Positions 50,657-60,637 of a DNA stretch of 64,000 nt are shown one piece after another. Each line of letters starts with the position of its first letter. The first letter of the stretch is position 1. Below the pieces are notes generated by a model. It had not been told where the DNA came from, searched no databases, and saw only the letters and a program-made list of their open reading frames with translations. The stretch spans positions 40,227,585 through 40,291,584 of the forward strand of contig CM068580.1 of assembly GCA_035048485.1 (NCBI GenBank). The letters run 5' to 3'. Source of the stretch: Pteria penguin (taxonomy: Eukaryota; Mollusca; Bivalvia; Pterioida; Pteriidae). A program made the translations under genes and the position numbers.

Positions 50657-51963
50657 GAATGTGAAATAAGAAAGAAAACGGCGACCCTTTGAGAGCATAA
50701 GGTCACAGAAACCCACCTCGAGTATATCGTCTGCCTGCCTCTATTGTAAGTGACCAACAAGAACCAATGATATAACCTGTATCTGCACAACTTCAGTGAA
50801 GGTACCGCCATGTACTTACTAATCAAGTGAATACGTATATATAGTAAATGGGGACCAACTCGACATTTGTACCCACACCGTAAAACTCTCTACACAAGCT
50901 GATTTTGTGACATATGTTGTATATAATAATATTTCTATTCTCTCTAAAAGACTCTAACGGATAAAACCTCATTTACAGTAGTTTTCAAATTTAAGCAGTA
51001 CTTTATTTCAAAAATTTGGTCCATAGATATCAACAAAAATGTTCACGTGTTCACGTGAAGACACTGATGGCAATACACGCATAAACGACTGTAACGTAAA
51101 AGTAAGGAATGAAACTCACTCGCATAAACTTGCATTTCACTTTATGACCAAAAACAGCCAGGGGTCGAAGTCATATGAAAGGGCTGGGCACTGCTGAGGT
51201 CCCCGGCAGGTCCACATCGAAGGCCTCAGTGGAAGCGACCAGGGGATGAAGCAAAATTTGACTGTTAAAGGGCCCAATAACCGCGCATCTTCAGTGAAGG
51301 TACCGCCATGTATTCGAAGCTTTTGTGGTGTTATTCTTGTCTTCACTACACTTTGTTATTCTGGTTGTACCTGTGGTGGCTTTTGTCATACCTGATAAAT
51401 ATGTCTCAGCTGAATCACAAAAGCCGCCATCATCTTTTGCTTTTCATGACGTACATTATATGTGTTGGGCAGTTCAGATCTTAGAAAAAGAGTTTGCGAC
51501 CTGCCATGAATGTTTTTTGGTCAGTAAAAGGGAAAGGATGGGATGGAAGCTCTAAACCCAACCGATATGATCCGGAGAAGTCGAGTAGATGTACGATTAT
51601 CGAATTAATGCTAACATAGCGTAGATAGTCACATATAATGGTCTTTCTCTTTTCTTCTTCTTCTTCTTTTGCTTCTTCTTCTTCTTCTTCTTCTTTTTTT
51701 TTTTTTTTGGAAAGGGGGGGGGGGGTGTTGGGTCGGAAGTCCCTCCGCCCCCCGCCACTGGTCTAACTTCATCTAATCTAAGGTTTAAAATATCCTGATA
51801 TTACTTATAATCAATGATCGGAGCGGAATAAGACAATTATCGAGTTTGTTCCCTTTCTTACGAGTATATATACATATCCACTGCTATAGAAACAAGCCTG
51901 GCCCCAGTGTTTGCTTAATTTTTGTATGGCTCCTCACTACTTTGCTACTGCTTGATGCAGCAG

Positions 51964-52935
51964 AACTTGGAAAACAAGGGGCCTGGATGAAGTGGGATAG
52001 TCCAGAGCGCATAATATCATGGTCAGAGCTATGGAAAAAGGACCAGTTTCAGATCTCATTTTTGATCAGATCAGTGCACGACACGCTGCCTTCTCCAGTG
52101 AACCTACATCAAAGGGGGCTTATTCAGGATCCATCTTGCGAACTGTGTGGGAAGAGCGGTACGATGGTACATGTATTATCTGGATGATTTGACCCCTTTG
52201 TTGCACTGACGCAAGGAAGGTACCATTGGAGACATGGCGCTGTGCCCAGAGAACTGGCAGATATAGTAGAAAAGGGGAGCAGAAAGAAGAGAACACCAGT
52301 GGGAAGAGGGAGGAATATACAGTTCGTTAAAGAGGGTGAAGTACCAGTGAGAACCAGGAGGGAGAAGCTTTCTGTTCTCAACAGAGGCAATGACTGGGAA
52401 CTTCGAGTCGATGAAGACAGGAGACTTGTTTCCGGACGTGGTAGAAACATCAATACGTCCAGATATGGTTCTGTGGTCGAAGCAGTCCAGAACATTGGTG
52501 GCCGTGGAGCTTACAGTGTCATGGTAAGCAGCCTAGAACATCGGTGGCCGTGGAGCTGACAAAACATCGGTGGCCGTGGAGCTGACAGAACATCAGTGAC
52601 TGTGGAGCTTACAGTGCCATGGGATGAAGCTCACCAGAAGAAGAGTGATACGTATGCATACCTCATGACAGACTGCAAAGACAAAGGCTGGAAGGAAATG
52701 TTGTTTCCTGTAGAGATAGGATGTAGAGGGTTCCTTGCACAGTCAGTTTAGAAGCTGTTCCAGGGTATTGGAGTACAGACTGCAACTTGCAAAATGGCGG
52801 TCAGACGATTAGCAGAGGCAGCAGAAAGAACATCTTGCTGGATATGGCACCGTCGGGATGCGATGTGCTGGACGCCGAGAACCAACGAGTAGTGATTTGG
52901 CCACCACTGCTGACCCCACCAATTAGAGGATGTCA
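51964..52935 (+). pseudogene. Retroelement C-terminal fragment, frameshifted
   Basis: Broken plus-strand frames in order: FLIRSVHDTLPSPVNLHQRG, then DPSCELCGKSGTMVHVLSG (a CxxC zinc-binding-type motif seen near the ends of reverse-transcriptase polyproteins), then GRYHWRHGAVPRELADIVEK after a frameshift near 52190, then ELTVPWDEAHQKKSD and VEIGCRGFLAQSV before a stop near 52750. A short stretch AEAAERTSCWIWHRRDA follows. The pattern matches repeated reverse-transcriptase-related fragments of marine invertebrates; the clade was not assigned. Confidence 0.65.
52488..52612. repeat. Four copies of a 27-bp-type repeat in the retroelement fragment
   Basis: The core is GAACATCGGTGGCCGTGGAG, repeated with small differences and spacing changes. 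Confidence 0.8.
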
Positions 52936-53261
52936 TGGTCAAGGGTCGAAACATCCAAGGAAGGTTGGAGACCATCTGATGACGTTGGAACCCAGCAGAA
53001 TGACATGGCGGACATTGTCAAGCATGAAGCAGATCCCAAGACAGAATAGCGGAAGACGATCACCTATAAGTTTATTTATTTAGCTATTTTAAAACTTTTT
53101 ACATGTATAACATTATCTCTATCAAATTGATTCTTATCTATTACTAGTATATGTAAAACTTTATAGCATATCAATGTGTTCTATAAATTATTCTTTCAAA
53201 CCAAATTGTGAAATAAACACCGGATAATGTTCTTAATTTTACAACAGTTATGCTGTCTGTG

Positions 53262-53357
53262 TCCACAGGCGATTATATCGCCTGGGTTCGCCTCTTTCCC
53301 GTGTAACCCTATACACAGGAAAGAGGCGAACCCAGACGATACAATCGCCTGTGTCTG
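53262..53357. repeat. Long hairpin
   Basis: Arms of about 40 bases: CACAGGCGATTATATCGCCT then GGGTTCGCCTCTTTCC, and reverse complement partners ending GATACAATCGCCTGTG. The centre is GTGTAACCCTATACAC. Confidence 0.85.
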
Positions 53358-54044
53358 TATCTAATAAGCACTGTTTATTTGTTTATCAACGTAAGTTTTT
53401 GACGTTAGTTGTATAATAGTTGTATAATAATTAACTGCTGCTAAGTATCTCTTTTTAAGTGTTATTTTATTTCTATAGAAACTTCACGAGTTTAGCAGCA
53501 AGAAAGCAAAACCTCCTTTCCACCAGGAAACCACTTACTACCTATAGGAAAGACAGAATGATTGCGAAACCAATGTATGAAGAGGGAAAGTGTGCCAAAA
53601 TAGCGTAGATGAATGAGGTGTCATCATGATGAATAGACGAGCAGCTAAGGTCTGAACAGGATATGGTATCCAGTCAACTCAAATCATATGCTCGCAAATA
53701 TAGAAAGCATTCCTTCCGGATATTTGTCTCCCTTATCCGGAGTATGATTTCTGAAATATCAATAAATTGCCGGAATCTGTTTAAATAGTTACATGCATAT
53801 GTCGTAAAACATCTTGTCATAATTTAATTTTCGAGGCACCCCCCTTATAAAGCCTATTTAACTGCATTATAAGAGTTGTTTTTCTATAAGTTATTAGAAG
53901 TAAAAACAAGCCACTGACAAATTGGCTACGCCCATCGTTCTTTTTTTTCAATAAATATTGCAAGTTTCATCAAAATTTTTGTTTCTTTTGAAAAAAAGAA
54001 TTAAATTATAAGGAATGACATTAATGATTTTTTTTCTAAGACCA

Positions 54045-54525
54045 TAGTTCTTGTATTGGGTCCCGCTACAACCCAATACGAACTTTTGCTTGAGCGTTGC
54101 ACTCTGACTAACAGGGCGGTAGGGACTCTTTGACGAGCCTTGTCCAAACCTTTTCAGAGGAGACAAGGCCCTGATCCTCGTCCCCTCTGACTGTTAGTCG
54201 GGACTCCTATTGATCAAGGATCTGAGCTCGGCTTACAGACGGGCAGAGCACGGTTTACTTATGTTGATGTCGCCTTACATTTTTTTGATAACAACATATT
54301 ATTCTATAAACTTTTCTTGTGTAATAAATTTTTTATAACCTCTCTTCTTGATAAACCTGTTGGTCTCTATGTGGAGGATTATTTATAGATTTTTAATTGT
54401 GTGTCCTTTGATTGTGCCCTTTTTGCGGTGAGTGGGAAGGTGGGCTCCCGTAACCCTGTTAACTACACCAATTGAATGACGTTTGTTACTTCAACTGACC
54501 GTCCTAAGTCGGTATCGTAATATTT
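54045..54525. repeat. Dispersed repeat, copy 2 (first copy at 37405-37880)
   Basis: In order: a GGGTCCCGCTACAACCC hairpin, AGCGTTGCACTCTGACTAAC, CTCTGACTGTTAGTCG, GAGGATTATTTATAGAT and CCTAAGTCGGTAT. It is better preserved than copy 1. Confidence 0.65.
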
Positions 54526-54529
54526 TTGT

Positions 54530-55430
54530 AATGTCTTTCTTACATGTATATTCTACTATTGTCACTTTTTGTGTGCATGTCCTTGGTGAGTTTTGTCATA
54601 CAGCTTTGTCAGATATCTTCAGTTTTCTGTTCTATGGAGATATAGAAGTAAAAGCGATTTACAAACTTTGTATAATCCGCTTTATTATGAATAAGGAGAG
54701 CTAGATTTGAGTGAAATTGAATTTTGTTGAAACAGTGCGAAATAAGATAATAATTTCGGGATCGGGATGTTACGTTATACATGAAAAAAATGAATTGTGA
54801 CATTCGGTTCCCCTCGGTCGATTTTATGCAAGGTGTAAGGTAACCGGAATCTGCCGAGGTTCGCCGATCGAAAGTGCGATTGAAAACAAAAAAGTGAAAG
54901 TGAAAGTTGTAATGTAGTAGGCTGGCGTTTGAAGTGATGCTTCTAAAAAACATTATCAGAAGAAATTTTACCAAAATTGAGAAAATAACTGACTGTTTAT
55001 TTTTACCATTCAAAACTAAATTTCAATTTTACACACCGAAAGTGAAGATGTCACTTCAGCATGTCAGAGATTTCGAAGAGAAAAATCCAATTCACAAGGA
55101 TATTACTTTCGATCATGAAGTTTCCAAATTCATGAAAATAGACCCGCACTTATTAACAACTGATACATCATCTTGCATTGGTAATAATGGAGAATATTGA
55201 AAAATAAATAGCAAGATATCTAATATTCAAGAGTTTGGGGAACACTTCTCATTTTAATCTTATCCTCGTGTGCCCTAATTTCGACGATCTAATATTTTTC
55301 TTCTTCCAATACGAAGTGTACTCAAAAGTTGAGCGTTATACTTCTACTGATATTTAATGCCAAAAATTGATAACGATGGATTGATTTAATTTACAATGAT
55401 AAGCACTCGAGAAAATTTGTTTACAGTTCT
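54530..55430. other. AT-rich DNA with an unassigned short frame
   Basis: An 88-residue plus-strand frame at 54934-55200 has no recognised domain and no splice support. It was left unannotated. Confidence 0.35.
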
Positions 55431-55452
55431 ACCTTTTCATAATGTCACATCA

Positions 55453-55731
55453 AGCCGGTGTGGCCTAGTGGATAAGGTGCTCGGCTCGTGATCGAGAGGT
55501 CGCGGGTTCGACTCCCGCCCGGGGCACACCGGTGTTCTGTCTTTCGGATGAGACAGTAAAAACCGAGGTCCCGTGTCACGGTAGGCGTGGCACGTAAAAG
55601 ATCCCTCACTGCTTCGGGTGGGTCCGTTGCAAAGGTCTAAATTTGTATGCAATGCATCAGGCAGATGCCGTCACCATATACGTGAAATAATCGTGGAGTG
55701 ACGTAAAACAATAATCAAACAAACAAACAAA
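55453..55731 (+). mobile_element. SINE family A
   Basis: A well-preserved copy: head AGCCGGTGTGGCCTAGTGG, box B GGTTCGACTCC, tail CAAACAAACAAACA. A perfect 15-bp duplication CATAATGTCACATCA flanks it at 55438-55452 and 55732-55746. Confidence 0.95.
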
Positions 55732-56039
55732 CATAATGTCACATCACCATGAATGTTTTTATTATTTTGTAGATCGCCAAAAATCTGTGCACTCCTGATG
55801 TGACACGCCCGCCATTACTAGGTCCTATTTCTGATGATTACGTCATCTGCTGATTTGCATACAACTTTAAGGCCAAAACAAACACATTTTTCGTTTGTGG
55901 TATAATTAAATATTACAAAAATAGAATACATGTAATAAACTCCATTTAAGTAACATTTTCTTGTAAATTTATACATCAAAATATAATTTAAATTAATTAT
56001 GTTATTTTTTACATTTATTCCTCAACACAATGGGGACAA

Positions 56040-56710
56040 AAAAATTTTTCATTTCTCCTCAGAACACGTATATCACAGCAGTAAGTGAGGTGTGTCCAAT
56101 GATTACACGGGTGCCCATCCCTCTATCCATCACATTGTGCCCATTTGGCAAATGCAAGCATATCGCTGTTTCTAGTTTCCTTCTGAGTGAATGATCTGCA
56201 TACACAGCATAGGTCATTTTCTGAAATATCTTCATCCATATCGTTCTCAAGTTCCTCCAACATATCAGAGATCTTGCTCTTCTGCTTTTTCTGCTTCTTA
56301 GCTTGACATCCAGATCCACTTGCAATTTGGCTAAAATTCTCCTTCATTCACACCTTTCCTTCTCTTTTCTGTCAACTTAATAGGTTTCTGTTGCTGTTGT
56401 TGATGAAGTGTCATACTTTTGATTATGTTGTTATCTGTGATGCAGTGTCCCGAAATGATCTTACTCAATGTTTTTCTTTCTTTCTTCTGTCCTCCTCTTC
56501 ACTGTCTTGAGCACTTTCTCCTTCTCTTTGAAAAACAATGCACCACTACTCAAATCCTCATCAGTCTGTTCCTCTCCCTCTTTACTCACTCTGTCTGGGT
56601 TGTTATCTTCTTCATTTTCCATGGATTCAACACTTTGGAACACTTCTGAAGGTTTCAGACTCTGCAATGCTATCACATCTCTATTAGTTCTTGAAAATGG
56701 TTACTGAAAC
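56040..56710 (-). pseudogene. Transposon-derived PHD-type zinc-finger remnant
   Basis: On the minus strand, an acidic segment (SVESMENEEDNNPDRVSKEG) and a basic segment (TLHQQQQQKPIKLTEKRRKG) lead by frameshift into QAKKQKKQKSKISDMLEELE. Then come DLCCVCRSFTQ, FAKWAQCDG with an in-frame TAG, and WTHLTYCCDIRV to FFCPHC. The Cys/His order (CxxC, then WxxC, HxxxC, CxxC) fits the zinc finger at the C-terminus of some pogo/Tigger-type transposases. The frameshift and stop make it a pseudogene. The assignment to pogo is an inference. Confidence 0.5.
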
Positions 56711-56725
56711 AGTGATCAATGATTT

Positions 56726-56815
56726 GTTGGTTGGATGATTGGTGTTTTACGTCACTTTCAACAATATTTCAGTTATATCGCGACATGGAAGCAGGAGGTT
56801 ACCAACCTCTTAATT
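56726..56815 (-). mobile_element. SINE family B, 5'-truncated
   Basis: Only the body and tail are present: on the minus strand GAGGTTGGTAACCTCCTGCT, then CGCGATATAACTGAAATATT, ending CCAATCATCCAACCAA. The tRNA-like head is missing. Confidence 0.85.
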
Positions 56816-57033
56816 CAGAATGATTATGATATATAGTAACATTTGCAATATTGATATTTTCCAGTTATATGTCAATATGGTTGCCTTATGTCAGTAATTG
56901 ATGATGTTCATATGAATTGGAAGAATATTGTCATATCTTGTTTGATATTCATCTGCTATGAATATTGGCCAACTCATCAATGATAGGTGTTTGTACATTT
57001 ATGGTGGTGTTTTCAGTAGTAGTTTAAGGTTTT

Positions 57034-57592
57034 TAGCTCACCTGAGCTGAAGGCTCATAGGAAGTAAGTACTCAAGGTCCTCTACAAAGTTTGTGTTTTT
57101 CGTGCCCATCTGTAATCCAAGATGGCCGCCATTGGCTCTGATTGGTTGACACATTTTCGACTTCTTCTCCAGAACCGCTGCAGAGAATTCCACCAAACCT
57201 CATAGGAAGTAAGTACTCAAGGTCCTCTACCAAATTTGTGTTTTTCGTGCCCATCCCTAATCCAAGATGGCCGCCATTGGCTCTGATTGGTTGACACATT
57301 TTCGACTTCTTCTCCAGAACCACTACACAGAATTTCACCAAACCTCTTTGGAAGTAAGTACTCAAGGTCCTCTACAAAGTTTGTGTTTTTCGTGCCCATC
57401 TGTAATCCATTGGCTCTGATTGGTTGACACATTTTGGACACTTCAAGAAGACTGCACAAAATATCACCAAACCCTATAGAAAGTCTTGTAGAAAAAAAGC
57501 AAAATTTTCTACTGAAATGAGCTGTCATTTTGTTGTAAATAAGCAATTTGTGCTCAGGTAAGCAATATAGGCCCATTTGGGCCTCTTGTTTT
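57034..57592 (-). mobile_element. AGGCCCAAATGGGCCT element, copy 3, diverged
   Basis: A minus-strand relative of the 16467 and 23350 elements. The start AACAAGAGGCCCAAATGGG is at 57592 and the end hairpin GAGCCTTCAGCTCAGGTGAG is at 57034. The interior instead has three 145-bp units (GAAGTAAGTACTCAAGGTCC at 57061, 57206 and 57351). Confidence 0.8.
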
Positions 57593-57649
57593 GGCAACTC
57601 ACTGAAAGAATTGAGCAAAAAGTACTTGAGATAAAATTAGCTTGCCCAG

Positions 57650-58540
57650 ATAAATATACGGAGAGCTATTGTCATACTCCCATGTGTCGGCATCTTCGTG
57701 CATAAAAATTTTAACCTGAGCCATTGTCTTTTTAACCGTCAGAGGTAGAGCTTTGATACATGTACTCCACACATAGGTTCCTCATTTCAATAGCTTTCAT
57801 TTGATATCATGACTTTTGACTTTGTGACTTTGGACTTTGATCTACTTTTGTAAAACATTAACCTGAGCTATATCTTTTGAACCTGTAGGGGTAGGACTGT
57901 GATATTTTCCATATAGATTTCTCATGACAAGAGCTTTCATTTGATATCATGACTTTTGACCTTGTGACCTTGATTTACCTTTGACTTTGACTTACTGTGT
58001 AACTTAGGCTATATCTTTTTACACCAAAAGGGGTAGGGCTTTGATACTTCACAGAAAGGTTCCTCATGGCAAGAGCTTTCTTACTTTGACTTTTGAACTT
58101 GTGACCTTGATTTTGGACTTTGACCTACTTTCCAAAAACTTTAACCGGGGCTCTATCTTTTGAACAGATGATACTTCACACATGTGTCCCTCATGTCAAA
58201 AGCTTTCTTTTAATACCATGACCCTTGACCATGAACTTTGATCTACTTTTCAAAATGTTAACCTGGCTATATCTTTTGGACCAATAGTGGTAGGACTTTG
58301 ATACTTCATATATGTCCCTCATGTCAAGAGCTTTCATTTGATATTATGACTTTGGACCATCTGATCGTGACCTAGGAAAATGACCTACTTCTCAAAAACT
58401 TCTACCTAGGCTTTCTCTTTCGAAATATTAGAGATAGGGATTTCACATGTAAATTGTAAATTCTTTGTGACCAGAGCTTTCTTCTGGTTCACTTGATGTT
58501 TACCTTGGACTTGACCTTGAAATAAAGAAACATTGAAAAT
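57650..58540. repeat. Tandem array of about 140-bp units
   Basis: About six diverged units share GAGCTTTCATTTGATATCAT, GACTTTTGACCTTGTGACCT and TAACCTGAGCTATATCTTTT. A further fragment of the same family lies at 60190-60370, in front of the first AKAP7-like exon. Confidence 0.8.
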
Positions 58541-58699
58541 ACCGGTACATGCTTTTTATCTGCTATATTGTCATGTCACATTGGACTAGACCCTGAATAA
58601 AGGAACCATTGAAAAGACATGCTTTCCCTCTTCTATGTTGTTATCAACAAGTCTTGTTTTTATTTGCTATATCCTTGAAGTTGATCATTGTAAACTGAG

Positions 58700-60180
58700 A
58701 TCATTATACATTTAGTGATTGTCTTTCAAATGAGCGGCTGTATCCAGTATATAGAACCATTTTGGAGATTTTACTGCATTTTTTATGTAAAATATTTTAT
58801 TTAAATTATTTTAGATAATGTTCAGTTCAGATTTTGATGAGGCAATATTCATACAGTACCAGATTATGAAGAGGAAGTATCAGAACCTTCTAATTCTGGT
58901 TCTTGAACTAGCGATGACAGATGTGGTCCTGATCAATTTACATGTGTTCAGAGTCACACAACTAGACAGTGGGGTTTCTTTGGTTTTTATTTTTAATGGG
59001 ATTTTCTTGTCCCATTTTCATAATGCTAAGAGATCAATTTTTCGGAAAAACTTAGACAAATTTTGGAAAAAATCAATTAAATTTCTATTGGGAAGGGTCC
59101 TCATAGCGGATCTGATTTGAAGAAAGAAAAATACTGCTAGAGAACATCTTCTCTGGTATGGTGCTTCTCATATTGCATGTTGGAAATGTGAACTAAATTT
59201 TGGAAGCAAAAAAGTTTTGAATGAACATATTAAACTTCGAATTCAGTATTAGAATGATGGGATAGGTAGAAAGTTCAATACATATGACAATATGAAGTTA
59301 TTCTATTTATTCATTGCCATCTTGTTTTAATGACATGGGAATTTGTTGTCATATTTAGATAATAAGTTAAGAAAATGTGAAGAAGTCATTGGCAACCAGA
59401 GGATGTGGAAAATACCCAACCCAAATCTGTTTTTGTCGTCCAGAAACATTAACATCCCAAACAAACTTTTCCCAGTTAAAAATAATTACCGGGTATGTCC
59501 ATATGTTACATGTTTTGTGACTTGGAAGTTGTACAGTAGTTAAAACTAATTGTCAGTGAAGTTTATTTTCTCTGAATAAGAACAATGTATGATATAAACA
59601 TTTATCTTTCTTTATGCAGTTTTTTATACGTCCGTCATAAGACAGGACGTATTATTTAATGGTGTTGTCCGTGCATCTGTCCCTCCATCAGGGGTCATGT
59701 TTTGTGGACTTTTTTCTGCAGTCTTTCAAGATACTGGATTGAAACTAGGTATATAACTTAATATCAACGAGGGTCACTACCAGTTCGCATTTGGGTATGA
59801 TAGCTTGGGATTTGCTAGAGTTATGCCCTTTGAACTTAGAAATTTTCAAGGATTTTACAGTTTTCCTGATTTATTTATGCAGTGTTTCAAGGTATTGGAT
59901 TGTAACTTGGCCATTCATTCAAATTGATCTCCTTCAAGCTAAGCAACGGGCTTATTATGCCATGCTAGGCGTTGCTCTTGTTCATGTATATTAAGACACT
60001 GTAGAACTAAGGGTAAATCTTAAAAGAATCTTTGGTTACAAAGCATGATTCAGGTGTCAAAGACATTTCTGCAACATTTAAAAACAGATATTCGTTTACA
60101 TATATAGTCAAGTAAAAAAAAAATCATTTTATGAAATTTGTAAACATTTATGCAAAGAGTCTTTTGTCCTACCTGGGTCG
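58700..60180. other. Unassigned region with broken short frames
   Basis: Frames at 58818-59120 and around 59343-59543 have splice-like edges (TTTTAG before, CCGG|GTATGT after) but no frame compatible with the first AKAP7-like exon. One fragment near 59190 (CWKCELNFGSKKVLNEH) looks like a decayed C2H2 finger. 59620-60000 shows repeat-like text (ACGTCCGTCATAAGACAGGA). Confidence 0.35.
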
Positions 60181-60461
60181 TCATTGTCTATAGACAGAAA
60201 CTTTAACCTGGATCATACTTTAGAACTATTAGAGACAGGGCTTTAATACTTTACATGTATATTCATTGTGCCAAGACCTTTCATTTGCTACCAAACGTTG
60301 TGACCTTGACCTTGAAGTTTTACCTACTTTTAAAAACTTTAACCTTGGTCATTACTAGTCTTATGAACAATAAGAGAAAGGGCTTAAATATTTTCTTGGT
60401 GTGGCATAAATTAAGAATCAAATATACAAGTTTAACTCATGTTGATTTGAATGGCCTGCAG

Positions 60462-60637
60462 AATCCTCTGAACAGTTGGAAAGAAGATTAGACAAGAATG
60501 AAAGTGGGGAGTCTGATACCCCTACTGAAACAAAATCATCCAAGAGAGAAATCAAAAAGGCTAAAATTCCAAAAGAGAAAAGACAACCGAGGAAATGGCC
60601 TACTCACTTTCTTGCAATTCCTGTTGATGATCACAAA
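60462..60637 (+). CDS. AKAP7: AKAP7-like internal exon a
   Basis: The acceptor is GAATGGCCTGCAG and the donor CACAAA|GTAAGA. The exon starts with two bases of a split codon (phase 1 from an unseen upstream exon). It encodes an acidic Ser/Thr stretch, a basic stretch (KREIKKAKIPKEKR) and the domain start KWPTHFLAIPVDDHK. Confidence 0.8.

Noticed and set aside
59343..59543. Upstream exon of the AKAP7-like gene
   Set aside because: The only open frame ends in phase 0 at CCGG|GTATGT, while the next exon needs phase 1. The sequence has no family match.
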